From Parus major (lineage: Eukaryota; Chordata; Aves; Passeriformes; Paridae): a DNA stretch of 64,000 nt. Position 1 is the first letter of the stretch, and every line of letters starts with the position of its first letter. The stretch spans positions 4,834,320-4,898,319 of the forward strand of contig NC_031768.1 of assembly GCF_001522545.3 (NCBI RefSeq), written 5' to 3'. The notes below the pieces were generated by a model that searched no databases, was not told the origin of the DNA, and worked only from the letters and a program-made list of their open reading frames with translations. The position numbers and the translations under genes were made by a program. Positions 1-10,200 of this stretch are shown in pieces.

Positions 1-42
1 TGTACTGTGTGGCCTGGGAACGGGGCTGGGGTGAGCAACAGG

Positions 43-224
43 ACCCAAAAACGGGGCTGGAGCCAGGAGTGAGGTGGAGAGCTGTGCTGCAGAGTGGGGA
101 GGGACCAAGCACCACTTTTGGGTATTTTCAGGGACCCAAAAACAGGGCTGGAGCCAGGAGTGAGGTGGAGAGCTGTGCTGCAGAGTGGGGAGGGACCAAG
201 CACCACTTTCGGGTGTTTTCAGGG
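43..224. repeat. Two-copy tandem duplication, 91-base period
   Basis: The segment at 43-133 is followed directly by a copy at 134-224 with only a few substitutions (for example cggggctgg versus cagggctgg, and tttgggtatt versus ttcgggtgtt). The near identity points to a recent duplication. The flanks do not continue the unit on either side. Confidence 0.9.
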
Positions 225-3008
225 CCTGTGTGGACAAATCCCATAAAGGTTCCAATATTAATAATCAGCCATTCTCTAATTAACGTTCAATATGATCACT
301 TCCAGGACTGGGCCTGTGGAAATCTGGCAGAGTGTAAAAGAAATGTGCAAAGAAGTGAGGTAAAATTTCCATGTGCAGCATGCCATGTTCTTTCTGTGGG
401 TTTGTGGAGAGGAGTGAGAGCTGGGCTGGAAAGGTCAGTCGTGCTCTGCATGAGGAGCTCCCACTGCCACAGCCCTCATTTGGCTGTTAACAGCATAAAT
501 CAGAAAGTTAATTCCTGCAGACAGCTTGCATGACTTCAGGTCTGTGGGGAAAAAACACCTAGAAGCAAAAATGGCAAAACACCAAAGAGGGTGAAAAGAG
601 GGAGAGCAGGCTGAGTGAAGTAGGGAGGAGAGGAGCTGTGGGAGGGAAAGGGAAACCTTCCCAGCTCCAGGGGCAATCTGGCATTTTGGCAGGTTGGAGC
701 ATGGAGAGGTAAAGCAGCAGGTCAGGGCCCTGTGGGGAAATGGAGACAGACAGACAGATGCAGGGGACATGCAGCACAAGGATGGCACCTACAAGGAAGG
801 GGTTAATGGGCAAAGAAAGTACTTTGAGGGCTTAGGTATGGAATAGGTAAGGAAAAATTGATTTCAAAGAAATGCCATTCTCTGTTTTTAATTCTAGGCA
901 AACTTTTTTTGAAGTACAAAATCTTTCGCTGAAAGTTTTACATTTTCTGGCTCTTTCCCCCCCATCTCAATCCCTCTGAAGACCCCTGCTGTGCAGTCCC
1001 CAGGTCAGGCTGCAAGGGGCACTGAACTTGACTGCAGCAAGAAAACCAGGTTTCAGAGGGGCTGAGGTTGTTCTCTCACCTCAGGGCTAGAGAAGGGCAG
1101 AGATGGAGGGGGCAGGAATGGTGCCACCCCACCCCAGGCCTGCATGGAGAGTGACTTGAGCAGCCCTTCTCATCCCTGAAGCTTTTCCCTCGCCCTCTGA
1201 GCAGGGTTTGCAGCAGGGGGAGATCTCAGCCCATGCAAAGCCAGTGTGGCCGAGCTGTGCCTCAATAGCAGCGAGTCCGAGGGCAATGTGGGCTCTGAGC
1301 ATCCTCTGGTTACACCTTGGCAACCCCATAAAGCTCCCTCTGAGCCACCCACACGGAGCTGATGGGAGACAGAAGTGCCTTTTTTTGGGAGCACCCCCCG
1401 GGGTAAGTGGCATCTGGCTGGGCACTGCCAGATCCCTGGGCCCAAGGCTTGAGCCCTGCAGCTCTCCCAAAGGCACATTCCAGGGTCTGAGTGCACAGAG
1501 TGAAGGCTTGGTCTCAGCAAACAAGGCAGGGCAGGCAGAGCAGAGCTGTGAAACACCTGATGTGCTCCCTGTGGGCAGGGGCACCAGAGCCTGGCACTGC
1601 CCTGAGCTGGGCAAAACCTTCCTCTAAGGCAAATGATGGAAAATCATTGTAGGCACTGTGCTGCTATCCTTGGATTTGAAGGATTTGATGGGATAGGATA
1701 ATGATTCCCAGTATTTCTTGCCCCACATTTCCCAGTGTATACTGAAATAAGGAGGCTCTGGAAGGTTAAACCAACTCAAGGCAGTGATCTGCTGGAGCTG
1801 CACATTCTCTTTGATGAATTTTATCTTTGGTCTCCTTTCAGGTATGGGCTTGAACTGAGCCTTCGATTGCATCAGGCTTCTGTTGTAATTTCTGAGTGCT
1901 CAGCTTTTGAAGATTCATTCTACATGAAGTTCTTGAAAAGAGCAATAGTCAGCAGTTTTACAGCAAAGTAGCTTTTCCAACAAGTATTATTGTAATTGGG
2001 AGAGGGGGGGATGTGTGCTGGAGCTTAAGAAACACAATTTTAAATACACAGGGAGAGTAGATAGGACAGGGACAGTGGAGAGGCAAGACAAGGTTCATCA
2101 CCTGGATTTCAGAGCTTGTCTTTTTGCTGGCTGGAAAAGCTGGTCAGATATAAAAATAATAAAAATTTTAAAAAAAACAAAAGAAGATTCTCACTAATGT
2201 GAGACTCTGATCATTAGATATCTTGATGAGGTGTGGTCAAATCCTGAAATGCACCAGTGAAGTGACATTGTCTGACCATTCCTGGAGTGGGTGATCACAG
2301 TGGGAGAGCTCAGTATCCTCCTCTACGATCCCAAATGTCCCATGAGCATCCCCCAGAGTGAGTGTTCTTGTTGTCTCTTCCCAAATGACTGCATTTTTTG
2401 TCATCACAGCCATCTTCCTAAGGAACCTGCTGGGTCAATCAAGTCACTCAGCACTGAATCACAGCAAAATAGGATTAAGGCAGTGCTCAGCAGAGCAGGG
2501 TATGGAAAGATGGGCCACAGAGGTCCTGGCTGGTGTACAGAAGCAGTGGGGTTGGTGTGAACGGGCTGGTGAAGGGGGAGAAGCTGTAGCTCAGAACATC
2601 CATGGGGATCACCTGTGGAGTAATCTGAGGGATTGGGCTCTGGGATACTTTACAGGATAGTCTGGGGGACAGTCTGCAACACAGCCTAGAGGACAGTCGA
2701 GAGGGCAGTGGGTTATGTAGCACAGCACACAGGACAACCCCAGGATACCCCTGCACTGGCAGGGGCTCTCTCCTGGAAGACTTCCCGTGCCTGCTCCAAG
2801 CTGGCAGGGGGAGATGTGAAGCAAAGGCTTGCACTTCCCAAAAGAACCACCTCACTACTGCCTCTGAGAGCTCCAGAGGTACCACAGGCTCCAGCCTGAA
2901 AGGTCAGACTGGCTCTGACTCCCAGGCAGCCCTGGGAGCCACACTCAGCCCTCTGACCCCTACAGATCCCCTCTGCAGGGAGCAGAGCCCTGTCTGCATT
3001 GCCAGGGG
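225..3008. other. 5' intergenic sequence with no recognised gene
   Basis: Ordinary mixed-composition avian sequence. The ORFs here overlap on several frames and strands and resemble no protein I know. I saw no trace of the 3' end of SLC37A1, the upstream neighbour in human. Confidence 0.5.
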
Positions 3009-3118
3009 CAGCCAAGGACAAACCTCAGCCAAGGACAAACCTCAGCCAAGGACAAACCTCAGCCAAGGACAAGCCAGAGCCAAGGACAAGCCAGAGCCAA
3101 GGATAAGCCACAGCCAAG
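3009..3118. repeat. 17-base tandem repeat, about 6.5 copies
   Basis: Units of the type cagccaaggacaaacct repeat six times head to tail. Later units read gagccaaggacaagcca, and a partial seventh follows. Three early copies are identical while the later ones drift. Confidence 0.9.
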
Positions 3119-3329
3119 CCCCTTGGCCTCTGCTGGGGTCAGTTTTGTCTGGCTCTGGCTGCAGAGAGGGTTTGGGGTGTGCAGGGTGAGCAGCTCGGAC
3201 CCCGCTGCTCTCCCAGCCTGCAGCACAGAGGAGGCCAGGAAAGGCTTTTGCAGCCCCTCCATCCCAAACCCCAGAGCACCAGAGAGCTGGGGCTCAGGAG
3301 GGGCTGTGTGCTGGCTGTGCAGCCTCTCA

Positions 3330-4200
3330 CACAGCCCGGGCACGGCACATGGCATTCGGCATCTGCTCGGGGACCCCGCTCCCCCCTGCCCTGCTCCGGG
3401 AGACGCCTTTGCCGGGAGACTTCACGTTCCCCTAAATAACAAATTCCTTCTCTCCGGGGGCGGCACGGATGGCGGTGGGCGAGAGCATGGGCTTTGTGCT
3501 TTCTTCGTGCTGCTGGAGCTTACGGGGAAGAAAAAAAAAAAAAAAGCTTCTGCTTTTTCCTTCTGTCCTTGTAATGATAACGGGAGGGATGTGGAAATGG
3601 AGCTGCTGAGTTTGGTCCAAGCCCCGGCTGGCAGTGGGTGTCTGAAAGGACACTTCCAGCACAGGGCACTTCCAGATGGGAGCCTGTCTCTGTGCCGAGA
3701 GGCACTAACTAATAATTACCGTCCTATTTTAGCGTAAAATCAAATGATATCTCTCACCACCCCGATAAGGGAGGTTTTTGTTCCTCCGCAGCCCCCCCGA
3801 GGCATAAATGCCACTTGATCTTGTGCATAACAGGAGCTGGTCAGTCCCAGGGTCAGAGCCCGAATGCGGATGCTCTCAGCCTTAAAGCCAAGAGGGGTTG
3901 TTGCTATGGGAATGGAGAGGGGGCTTGCAGGCAGCATCTGGAGCCCGTGCCTTTCCCTGTCCGAGGCAGCTGGATTTGGAGGGAAGCAAAACTAAAAGGA
4001 GGTGGCAGAGAGAGACAGAGGCACAGCAAAATGCATGCATGTTAGAGGAGGGACCTTCCCAGAATGAGAGTACAGTGGGATACAGAAGAGCGGGGACACC
4101 AAACTGTCAGGCAGCGGTGGCTCGGCTGGGTAGGATAAACCTGATTTTCTGCTCTGATTGACACTGGAAACAAGTCCGGTGAGAGCCTAGCTGTAGCAAG
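3330..4200 (+). promoter_or_regulatory. PDE9A: Presumed PDE9A promoter and 5' UTR region
   Basis: This is the unique sequence directly upstream of exon 1. It has moderate G+C content with scattered CpGs and no clear TATA box at a suitable place. It includes an A run at 3531-3545, an AT-rich interval with a GATAA at about 3700-3770, and the X-box-like motif at 3900-3913. The assignment rests on position; no start site can be read from the sequence. Confidence 0.4.
3900..3913 (+). promoter_or_regulatory. X-box-like RFX binding motif
   Basis: GTTGCTATGGGAAT matches the RFX consensus GTTGCCATGGNAAC at all but two of the specified positions, and both halves of the imperfect palindrome are recognisable. 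It lies about 290 bases upstream of the PDE9A ATG. RFX factors drive ciliary and neuronal genes. Binding is inferred. Confidence 0.4.
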
Positions 4201-4204
4201 ATGG
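4192..4204 (+). promoter_or_regulatory. PDE9A: Kozak context of the PDE9A start codon
   Basis: The bases around the ATG read tgtagcaagATGg, with a purine (A) at -3 and G at +4, the two strongest positions of the vertebrate consensus. This supports 4201 as the translation start, together with the match to the mammalian N-terminus. Confidence 0.75.
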
Positions 4205-4269
4205 GATCTGCCTCCTCGACTTACCGGCCCAAATGTATTTATTTGGACATTGATGGAAGAATTCAAAAG
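4201..4269 (+). CDS. PDE9A: PDE9A coding exon 1 (residues 1-23)
   Basis: The ATG opens [20 protein letters not shown], close to the human start. The start has a strong Kozak context, with A at -3 and G at +4. The exon ends in phase 0 at AAAAG followed by the donor gtactt at 4270. Gly2 with Ser6 fits the general N-myristoylation pattern (inference only). The 5' UTR limit and any upstream noncoding exon cannot be read from sequence alone. Confidence 0.95.
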
Positions 4270-7200
4270 GTACTTTTGCTGTTTTTCCCCGAGCGGCGTC
4301 TCCGGCTGCGGCTGCGGGCGGTGTTTGCACGGCCGCTCCCCGTGCCCGCATCCCGGGCTCCGAGCCCCTGCTCCAGGGGAAAGGGGGGGATCCCGCCTGC
4401 CTGCTGCTTTCCGCACGCATCTTTGTTTAAAGGGGAAGGGGAGGCTGGCAGAGGGGAGGGCTGGGCGCTGCCAACACGGAGTGGCTGCCAGCTCTCCCTG
4501 CCGGCGTGGGGATGCTCGCTTTCGCAGCCGTGCTGGCTTCCTCTCCCGGAGCTGCCGTGTTTACAAAGTTTAGCTGCGGGCAGCTTTCCCCCCCAGGCAG
4601 GGGGAGCAGGGAAGCACAGCGTGCCGGGCTCCTCGGACACTGCCAGGCTCCGGCCCTGGGCATCCCCTCCGGCCGAGCCCCGGGGCAGGCAGGGCCCGGC
4701 TCCCTGTGCCGTGCCGGGGGCTGCGGGCACCCCGCCGCCTTAAAGCCGGTCCTTAATTGCGATAATTCCAACTTTCCGTGCCGTTCGCCCGCCTGGTTTG
4801 GTTAAGCACGGTTCACAGCACAGCAGGGAGAGCTGCGGGAGAAATGTGTCCTGCCTAAAAGGGAGAGCTCTGGAGCTGACAGCCCGATGCTTTCACAACA
4901 GAAACAATGCCGACGCGTTTCTGCGAGTCTTTTTTTTCCCCCTTCTCTTTGTCAGCAGCTCTTTGGCCGCAAACCAAATGCCTTGTCTGTGACAAGGAGC
5001 TGCTACGAGGCTCCAGAGCAAGTAAACTCTGGTTTGCAAAATTCAGATCTCTAAATCTTCTGTTCGCCCAGCTTTTTGTCTCTTTGTAAAAGGATGCCCT
5101 GTCCCTTCCCTCCCCTGTGCCGTGTGAGTGAGTGACCGCAGGTCAGGTGAATGGAGAGCTGCTGCTCGCAGTCCCATCCACCGCACACGCCTCCCATCCC
5201 CTCCGCGGCCCCGGGGACCCACGGCGAGCGCTCAAAGTCGTGTCCTCAGCAACGAGACCTTGGGGAATCCAGATCTGTGCCGGATTCCCCAGAGAAAGCT
5301 GCTCCTCTTTATCCATCTCAGACGTAGCTTAGCGGCGATGATGGTCCCTGTGAGCTGTCCCTGCCGGCTCTGCTCAGCTCAGGGCACCGATTCTCTTTTT
5401 CCCCGGTTTAATAAATTGTTTGCGTGGTGGCCCCGCCAAGCACGGATTGAATGGAGCCTCCTGCTACCTGCACAGCTCGGTACAAAAAATGTTTTGGCGT
5501 GTCCAAAGGGTATCGAATGTTTCCACAGATGTCGGTAATGCACACTGTTTGTCATCTATGTTGGATTTAAAAAAAAAAATACAGCATTTCTCCAACCTGC
5601 CTCTGGAGAGTACTTTCAACACTAAAGGCACTGGAGAGGCACATGAGAAGGCAAATGCAAACTCTGGCAGCATTAAGAGGGTTTAATCTCGGTAAATGTT
5701 ATCTGTTTCTTTTGTCGGATGTAAAATCCCGCCTGTGTAATGTTTGGAAGGGTTCCTGAAGTAAAAATGCCGTGTAAATGGGGTTCACCCAGCGGTAAGC
5801 AGGGCACATCTCACATTCTCCTGCCTTCTCAGTAACATCATTAGAAAGAAGCAGAAGGGAGGGGGGGAAAAAAAAAGCAGCAGCCCTTAATCTTCCAAGG
5901 AATGCAGCAGTGGAGGCTTCTAAAGGGAACTCATTAAATCGACGCTAAGCTTCTTGACAACCAATAACGAGGTAGGAGCTTCATTAATACAGCGCTTGTT
6001 GAGTTTGAAAGGGCTCAGCTCCAGCGCGAACTGGCCCTGCCGGGCATCCTGCAATGGAGCTGGGCATCCTGCAATAGAGCCGGGCATCCTGCAATGGAGC
6101 TGGGCATCCTGCAATGGAGCTGGGCATCCTGCANNNNNNNNNNNNNNNNNNNNNNNNNNNNNNNNNNNNNNNNNNNNNNNNNNNNNNNNNNNNNNNNNNN
6201 NNNNNNNNNNNNNNNNNNNNNNNNNNNNNNNNNNNNNNNNNNNNNNNNNNNNNNNNNNNNNNNNNNNNNNNNNNNNNNNNNNNNNNNNNNNNNNNNNNNN
6301 NNNNNNNNNNNNNNNNNNNNNNNNNNNNNNNNNNNNNNNNNNNNNNNNNNNNNNNNNNNNNNNNNNNNNNNNNNNNNNNNNNGCTGGGCATCCTGCAATG
6401 GAGCTGGGCATCCTGCAGTGGAGCTAGGCATCCTGCAATGGAACTGGGCATCCTGCAATGGAGCTGGGCATCCTGCAGTGGAGCTAGGCATCCTGCAGTG
6501 GAGCTGGGCATCCTGCAATGGAGCTGGGCATCCTGCCCCAGCACTGCTTGTGTTTGCAGCTGTTCACAGGCAATTTTTTGTGTTTCCGTGGCCTCATCCT
6601 GAATTTCCACCGGTGCAGCCGCAGGGTGTGCTGTTGACTTTGGGAGTTGTTTCACCTCTGTGCTGGGGTAAAGGAAGGGACAGAGCTGGCTCGGAGAGCC
6701 TCCCCCGGGACCCTGCACCCCGCAAATGAGCTCTGCAAAGTGCTCTGCAGCAGGAGGGTGGAATTAAACTAAGTAGGTTTGTGTGTTGGCAGGTCCAGAG
6801 GGGCACAGCAGGCAGGGCAGAGGGACCTGGTGGTTATGAAAGAAGAGTTGTCTGGCTTTGAAATCCTTCCCAGGGGTTATTAACTAAAGGAGGCACCATC
6901 AGCCCGGCTGAAAGCAGGACCATGCTGGTGCCAGCACATCCCAGTGGAAGGGCTGAAGTCCATGTCTGTCTCTCTCAATATCCTTCTGGACAAACTGTCC
7001 AGCCCACAGCTGGATAACTGTGTGGGGTGATGGATGAGCAAGTGGCTCACAGGTCAGGCACAAAGGGCTGTAAAGGATGGGGTGACTGACATCAGGCTGG
7101 AGTACATCACTGGTGTGGTTCTGGAGGGCTCCTGTGCTTTTCAACACCCTCATCAACAACCTGGACACAGGACTCTAATGAATACTAGATAAATTTGCTG

Positions 7201-10200
7201 CTCACTAAACTGGGAGGAGCTGTTGGCTCCCTCAAAGCCAGAGAGGCCCTGCAAGGAGACCTTGACAAATCTGAGTGCTGGGCAATCACCAACTGTGTGA
7301 AGTTCAACAAAGGAAAATGAAGGATTCTGCAGCTGGGATGGGGCAACCCTGGCTGTGTGAGTAGGCTGGAGAATGAGATGCTGGAGACCAGCACCCAGGA
7401 AATAGAAATTTGAATATCAATCAGCAGTGCCTGGGCAGCCAGGAGGGACATCCCAGTCCTGGGGCCATGAGGCCCAGCATCACCAGTCAGGAAAGGGAGA
7501 GGATTGTCCTGCTCTGCTCTGGGCTGGCACAGCCTCACCTCGAGTGCTGGGGACAGCTTTGGGCACCACAATGGAAAAAGGTCATTAAACTATTAGAGAG
7601 TGTCCCAAGGAGGGCCATGAGGATGGTAAAAGGTAAAAGGCCTTGAGGAGAAACTGTATGAGAAGCAGCTGAGGTCACTCGGTCATCGTCGTCGTCTTCT
7701 TCTTCTTTTCTTCTTCTTCTTCTTTTTCTTCTTCTTTTTCTTTTTCTTCCTTTTCTTCCTTTTCTTCTTCTTCTTCTTTTTCTTCTTCTTCTTCTTCTTT
7801 TCTTCTTCTTATTTTTCTTTTTTTTCTTCTTTTTTTTTCTTTCTCTTCTTCTACTTCTTCTTCTTCTTCATTTATTATTGTTTATTATTATTATTAATAC
7901 TACTACTACTGCTAATAATAATAATAATAATAATCTTGAACAACAGGACAGGAGGAACAGCTGAGGGAGCTGGAGTTGTTTAGCCTGCAGAAAAGGAGAC
8001 ACAAAGGTGACCTTATCACTCTCTGCATCTTCCTGAAAGGTGGTTGTGGCCAGGTGGGAGTCGAGTCAGAGTTGCTTTCTCCAGGTAGCAACTGACAGAA
8101 TGAGAGGACAGCCTCAAGCTGCTCCAAGGGAAATACAGGTTGGATATTAGGAAAAATGTCTTTTACAGAAAGAATAATAAAGTACTGGAATGTTCTGCCT
8201 GGGGAGGTGGTGGAGTCACCATCCCTGGATGTGTTTAAATAAAGACTGGATGTGGCACTTGGTGTCATGGTCCAGTTGTGGTGTTAGGGCTGGGTTGGAC
8301 TCGATGATCTTGGAGGTCTCTTCCAACCTGGTGATTCTGTTGAACTCTGTTGAATTCAGACTGGAGAAGGGGGGACTGAGGTAAACTGACCTTCCAGAGG
8401 CACTTCCAGGCACAAAATTGTCTTCACCAAAGCTGGCCACAGGGTTGGGCTCTGCTCCAGTGGGTAGAGTTGGCTGAACACCTCTCCAAGCTGGGGCAGC
8501 TTTAGGAGGGACCTGAGGTGGCCCACCCCACCCACCCAAGCTGGCAGAGGTCTGCTCATGCAGGGGCTGTGGGATTACAGCCACACTCCAGCCCAGGGCT
8601 CTGCACAAAGCAGCTTCAAAGAGGTCACTTGTTCTTGGAGCTGAGTGAAAAATGAAATTCCAGTGGAACTCTTCCAATCCAGCACCCACCTAAAGGGATG
8701 CACACCTGGGGGAAACAAGAGCTGCTCAGTTGATTTATTTCTACAGGATATTCCCAGCCAGCAGTCCATTACCCACCTGCCTGGACACACACCTCCCTCT
8801 GCACTGCTCAGGAGCAGCTGGGGCTGAGCAGACAGGGAAACACCTCGGTGTGCCACAGGAGAAGACAGCAGGGCAAGGAGAAACCGAGGCAGTGTTTCAT
8901 GAGTGACAAACCACCATGGACTGGCATTTCTCCTGGTTCCTGCAGTGCCACTAGATGGGGTCAAGCACCCAAACCCCCAACATCAGTGGAGAGGTGCCAA
9001 GCTTGAGCCAGATCTGGAATCTTATTTTCCTTCACACTCTTATTAACCCTTTGGCTGTGTTTTGAAGAAAAAACCCTGTTGAGTCTGATTTGAATTAAAA
9101 ATCCAACAGGGGAAAAAAACAAAAAAAAAGTTCCCCAGCTCATGCCTGATATTTTTTTTTTTTTTCCCATGGAGAAACTACTGGGAACATTTTCTTTTGA
9201 CCTTTGAGATTTAAATGGTAGCAGAGCAGAACCAGCCAGTGGCCTTATTCCCAGCAGGATGGCTTCCCAGCTCTCCTTTTCAAATGTCACAGGATAGTGG
9301 CTTTGCTTGCAGAGTTTTAAGGAGTTCCTCTGAGAAAAATGCTTGTTTCAAAAGGGATTCTGTTTCCAGTGTCTTAATCAACATCATATTTGTAACAACT
9401 ATGGAAAATCAGAGGGTTACAGAGCCTGAAGTAACTGGAAAAAAAGAAGAGAACTGATATCTTTGTCAAGGATTCTATGAAACCACTCAGTGGTATTTTC
9501 CTCAGAAAGCAAGTAAAGAATTTTGGAGTAATTTTGCTGGTTTATTCATTCTGACTGTTAAGCAGAAAATTCACTTTTTTTTTTTTTTTTTTGTCTCAAA
9601 TAAATGCATTGAGTTCAAGCTTTTGGGGTCTCTACTGACCTGACTTGAGCTGCAGGACACTGAGCCACCCACAGCCATTGTTCCCCTTGTCCTGAGGTCC
9701 CCAAGGGAGAGGACAAGGCTCAGAGTGAGCTTTGGTGCCGTGGTTGTTGCATTGAAACATCAGCAGGCAGGAATCGCTTCTGTCACGTGAGCTTTTCTTT
9801 TCAGTCGCAGCAGCAGCATCTGTGGTATAAATGCCCAGATTCTAGCAAAGCCAACAGATTTTTCCAAGGCTCACCAGGCTATTTTTAACCTGAAAAACTG
9901 GATTCAGATGAAAAATAAAACACAGCATAAAAAAACAATGGCGTGATGATCCCTTTGAGGCAATGAAGTATTTTTGCATCCCGATGACTCTTTCAACACA
10001 GCAAGGCAAGCCCATGGACCCCATCCTGTGTCTGTTTGTGCTGAGGATTCAGGGGAACACCCTTTCAGCTACCAAACACCAAGGGGGTGCACAGGATGGG
10101 TGTTCATGGCAGGACAGGGACACCTCTGGGGGCTGCTCTGTGCCACATCCTTGCACAGCAAGGCACAGGAATGTTTTTGTGGGATCAAGGCCATTTTTTT

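Larger units (their letters stand above)
6900..8345 (+). mobile_element. CR1 LINE, 3' portion, interrupted by microsatellites
   Basis: The left part (about 7100-7640) matches the end of the CR1 reverse transcriptase ORF and its downstream region in wording and order, but it is full of stops and indels. The element resumes at about 7935 and ends with the avian CR1 tail at about 8260-8340 (ggttggactcgatgatctt, then cttccaacctggtgattctg). Between them lie long CTT and TAA runs. It is an old, dead copy on the same strand as PDE9A. Confidence 0.85.

Noticed and set aside
1..4200. 3' end of SLC37A1, expected upstream from human gene order
   Set aside because: No transporter-like exon with splice sites was seen.
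4201..4743. 180-codon ORF that reads through exon 1 into intron 1
   Set aside because: Only the first 23 codons match PDE9A. A good donor follows, and the rest is the translation of a CpG-rich intron.
5920..6729. Long ORFs on both strands over the 20-base minisatellite and gap
   Set aside because: They come from the repeat and from N runs read as X. The region is intronic and the unit shifts frame with every copy.
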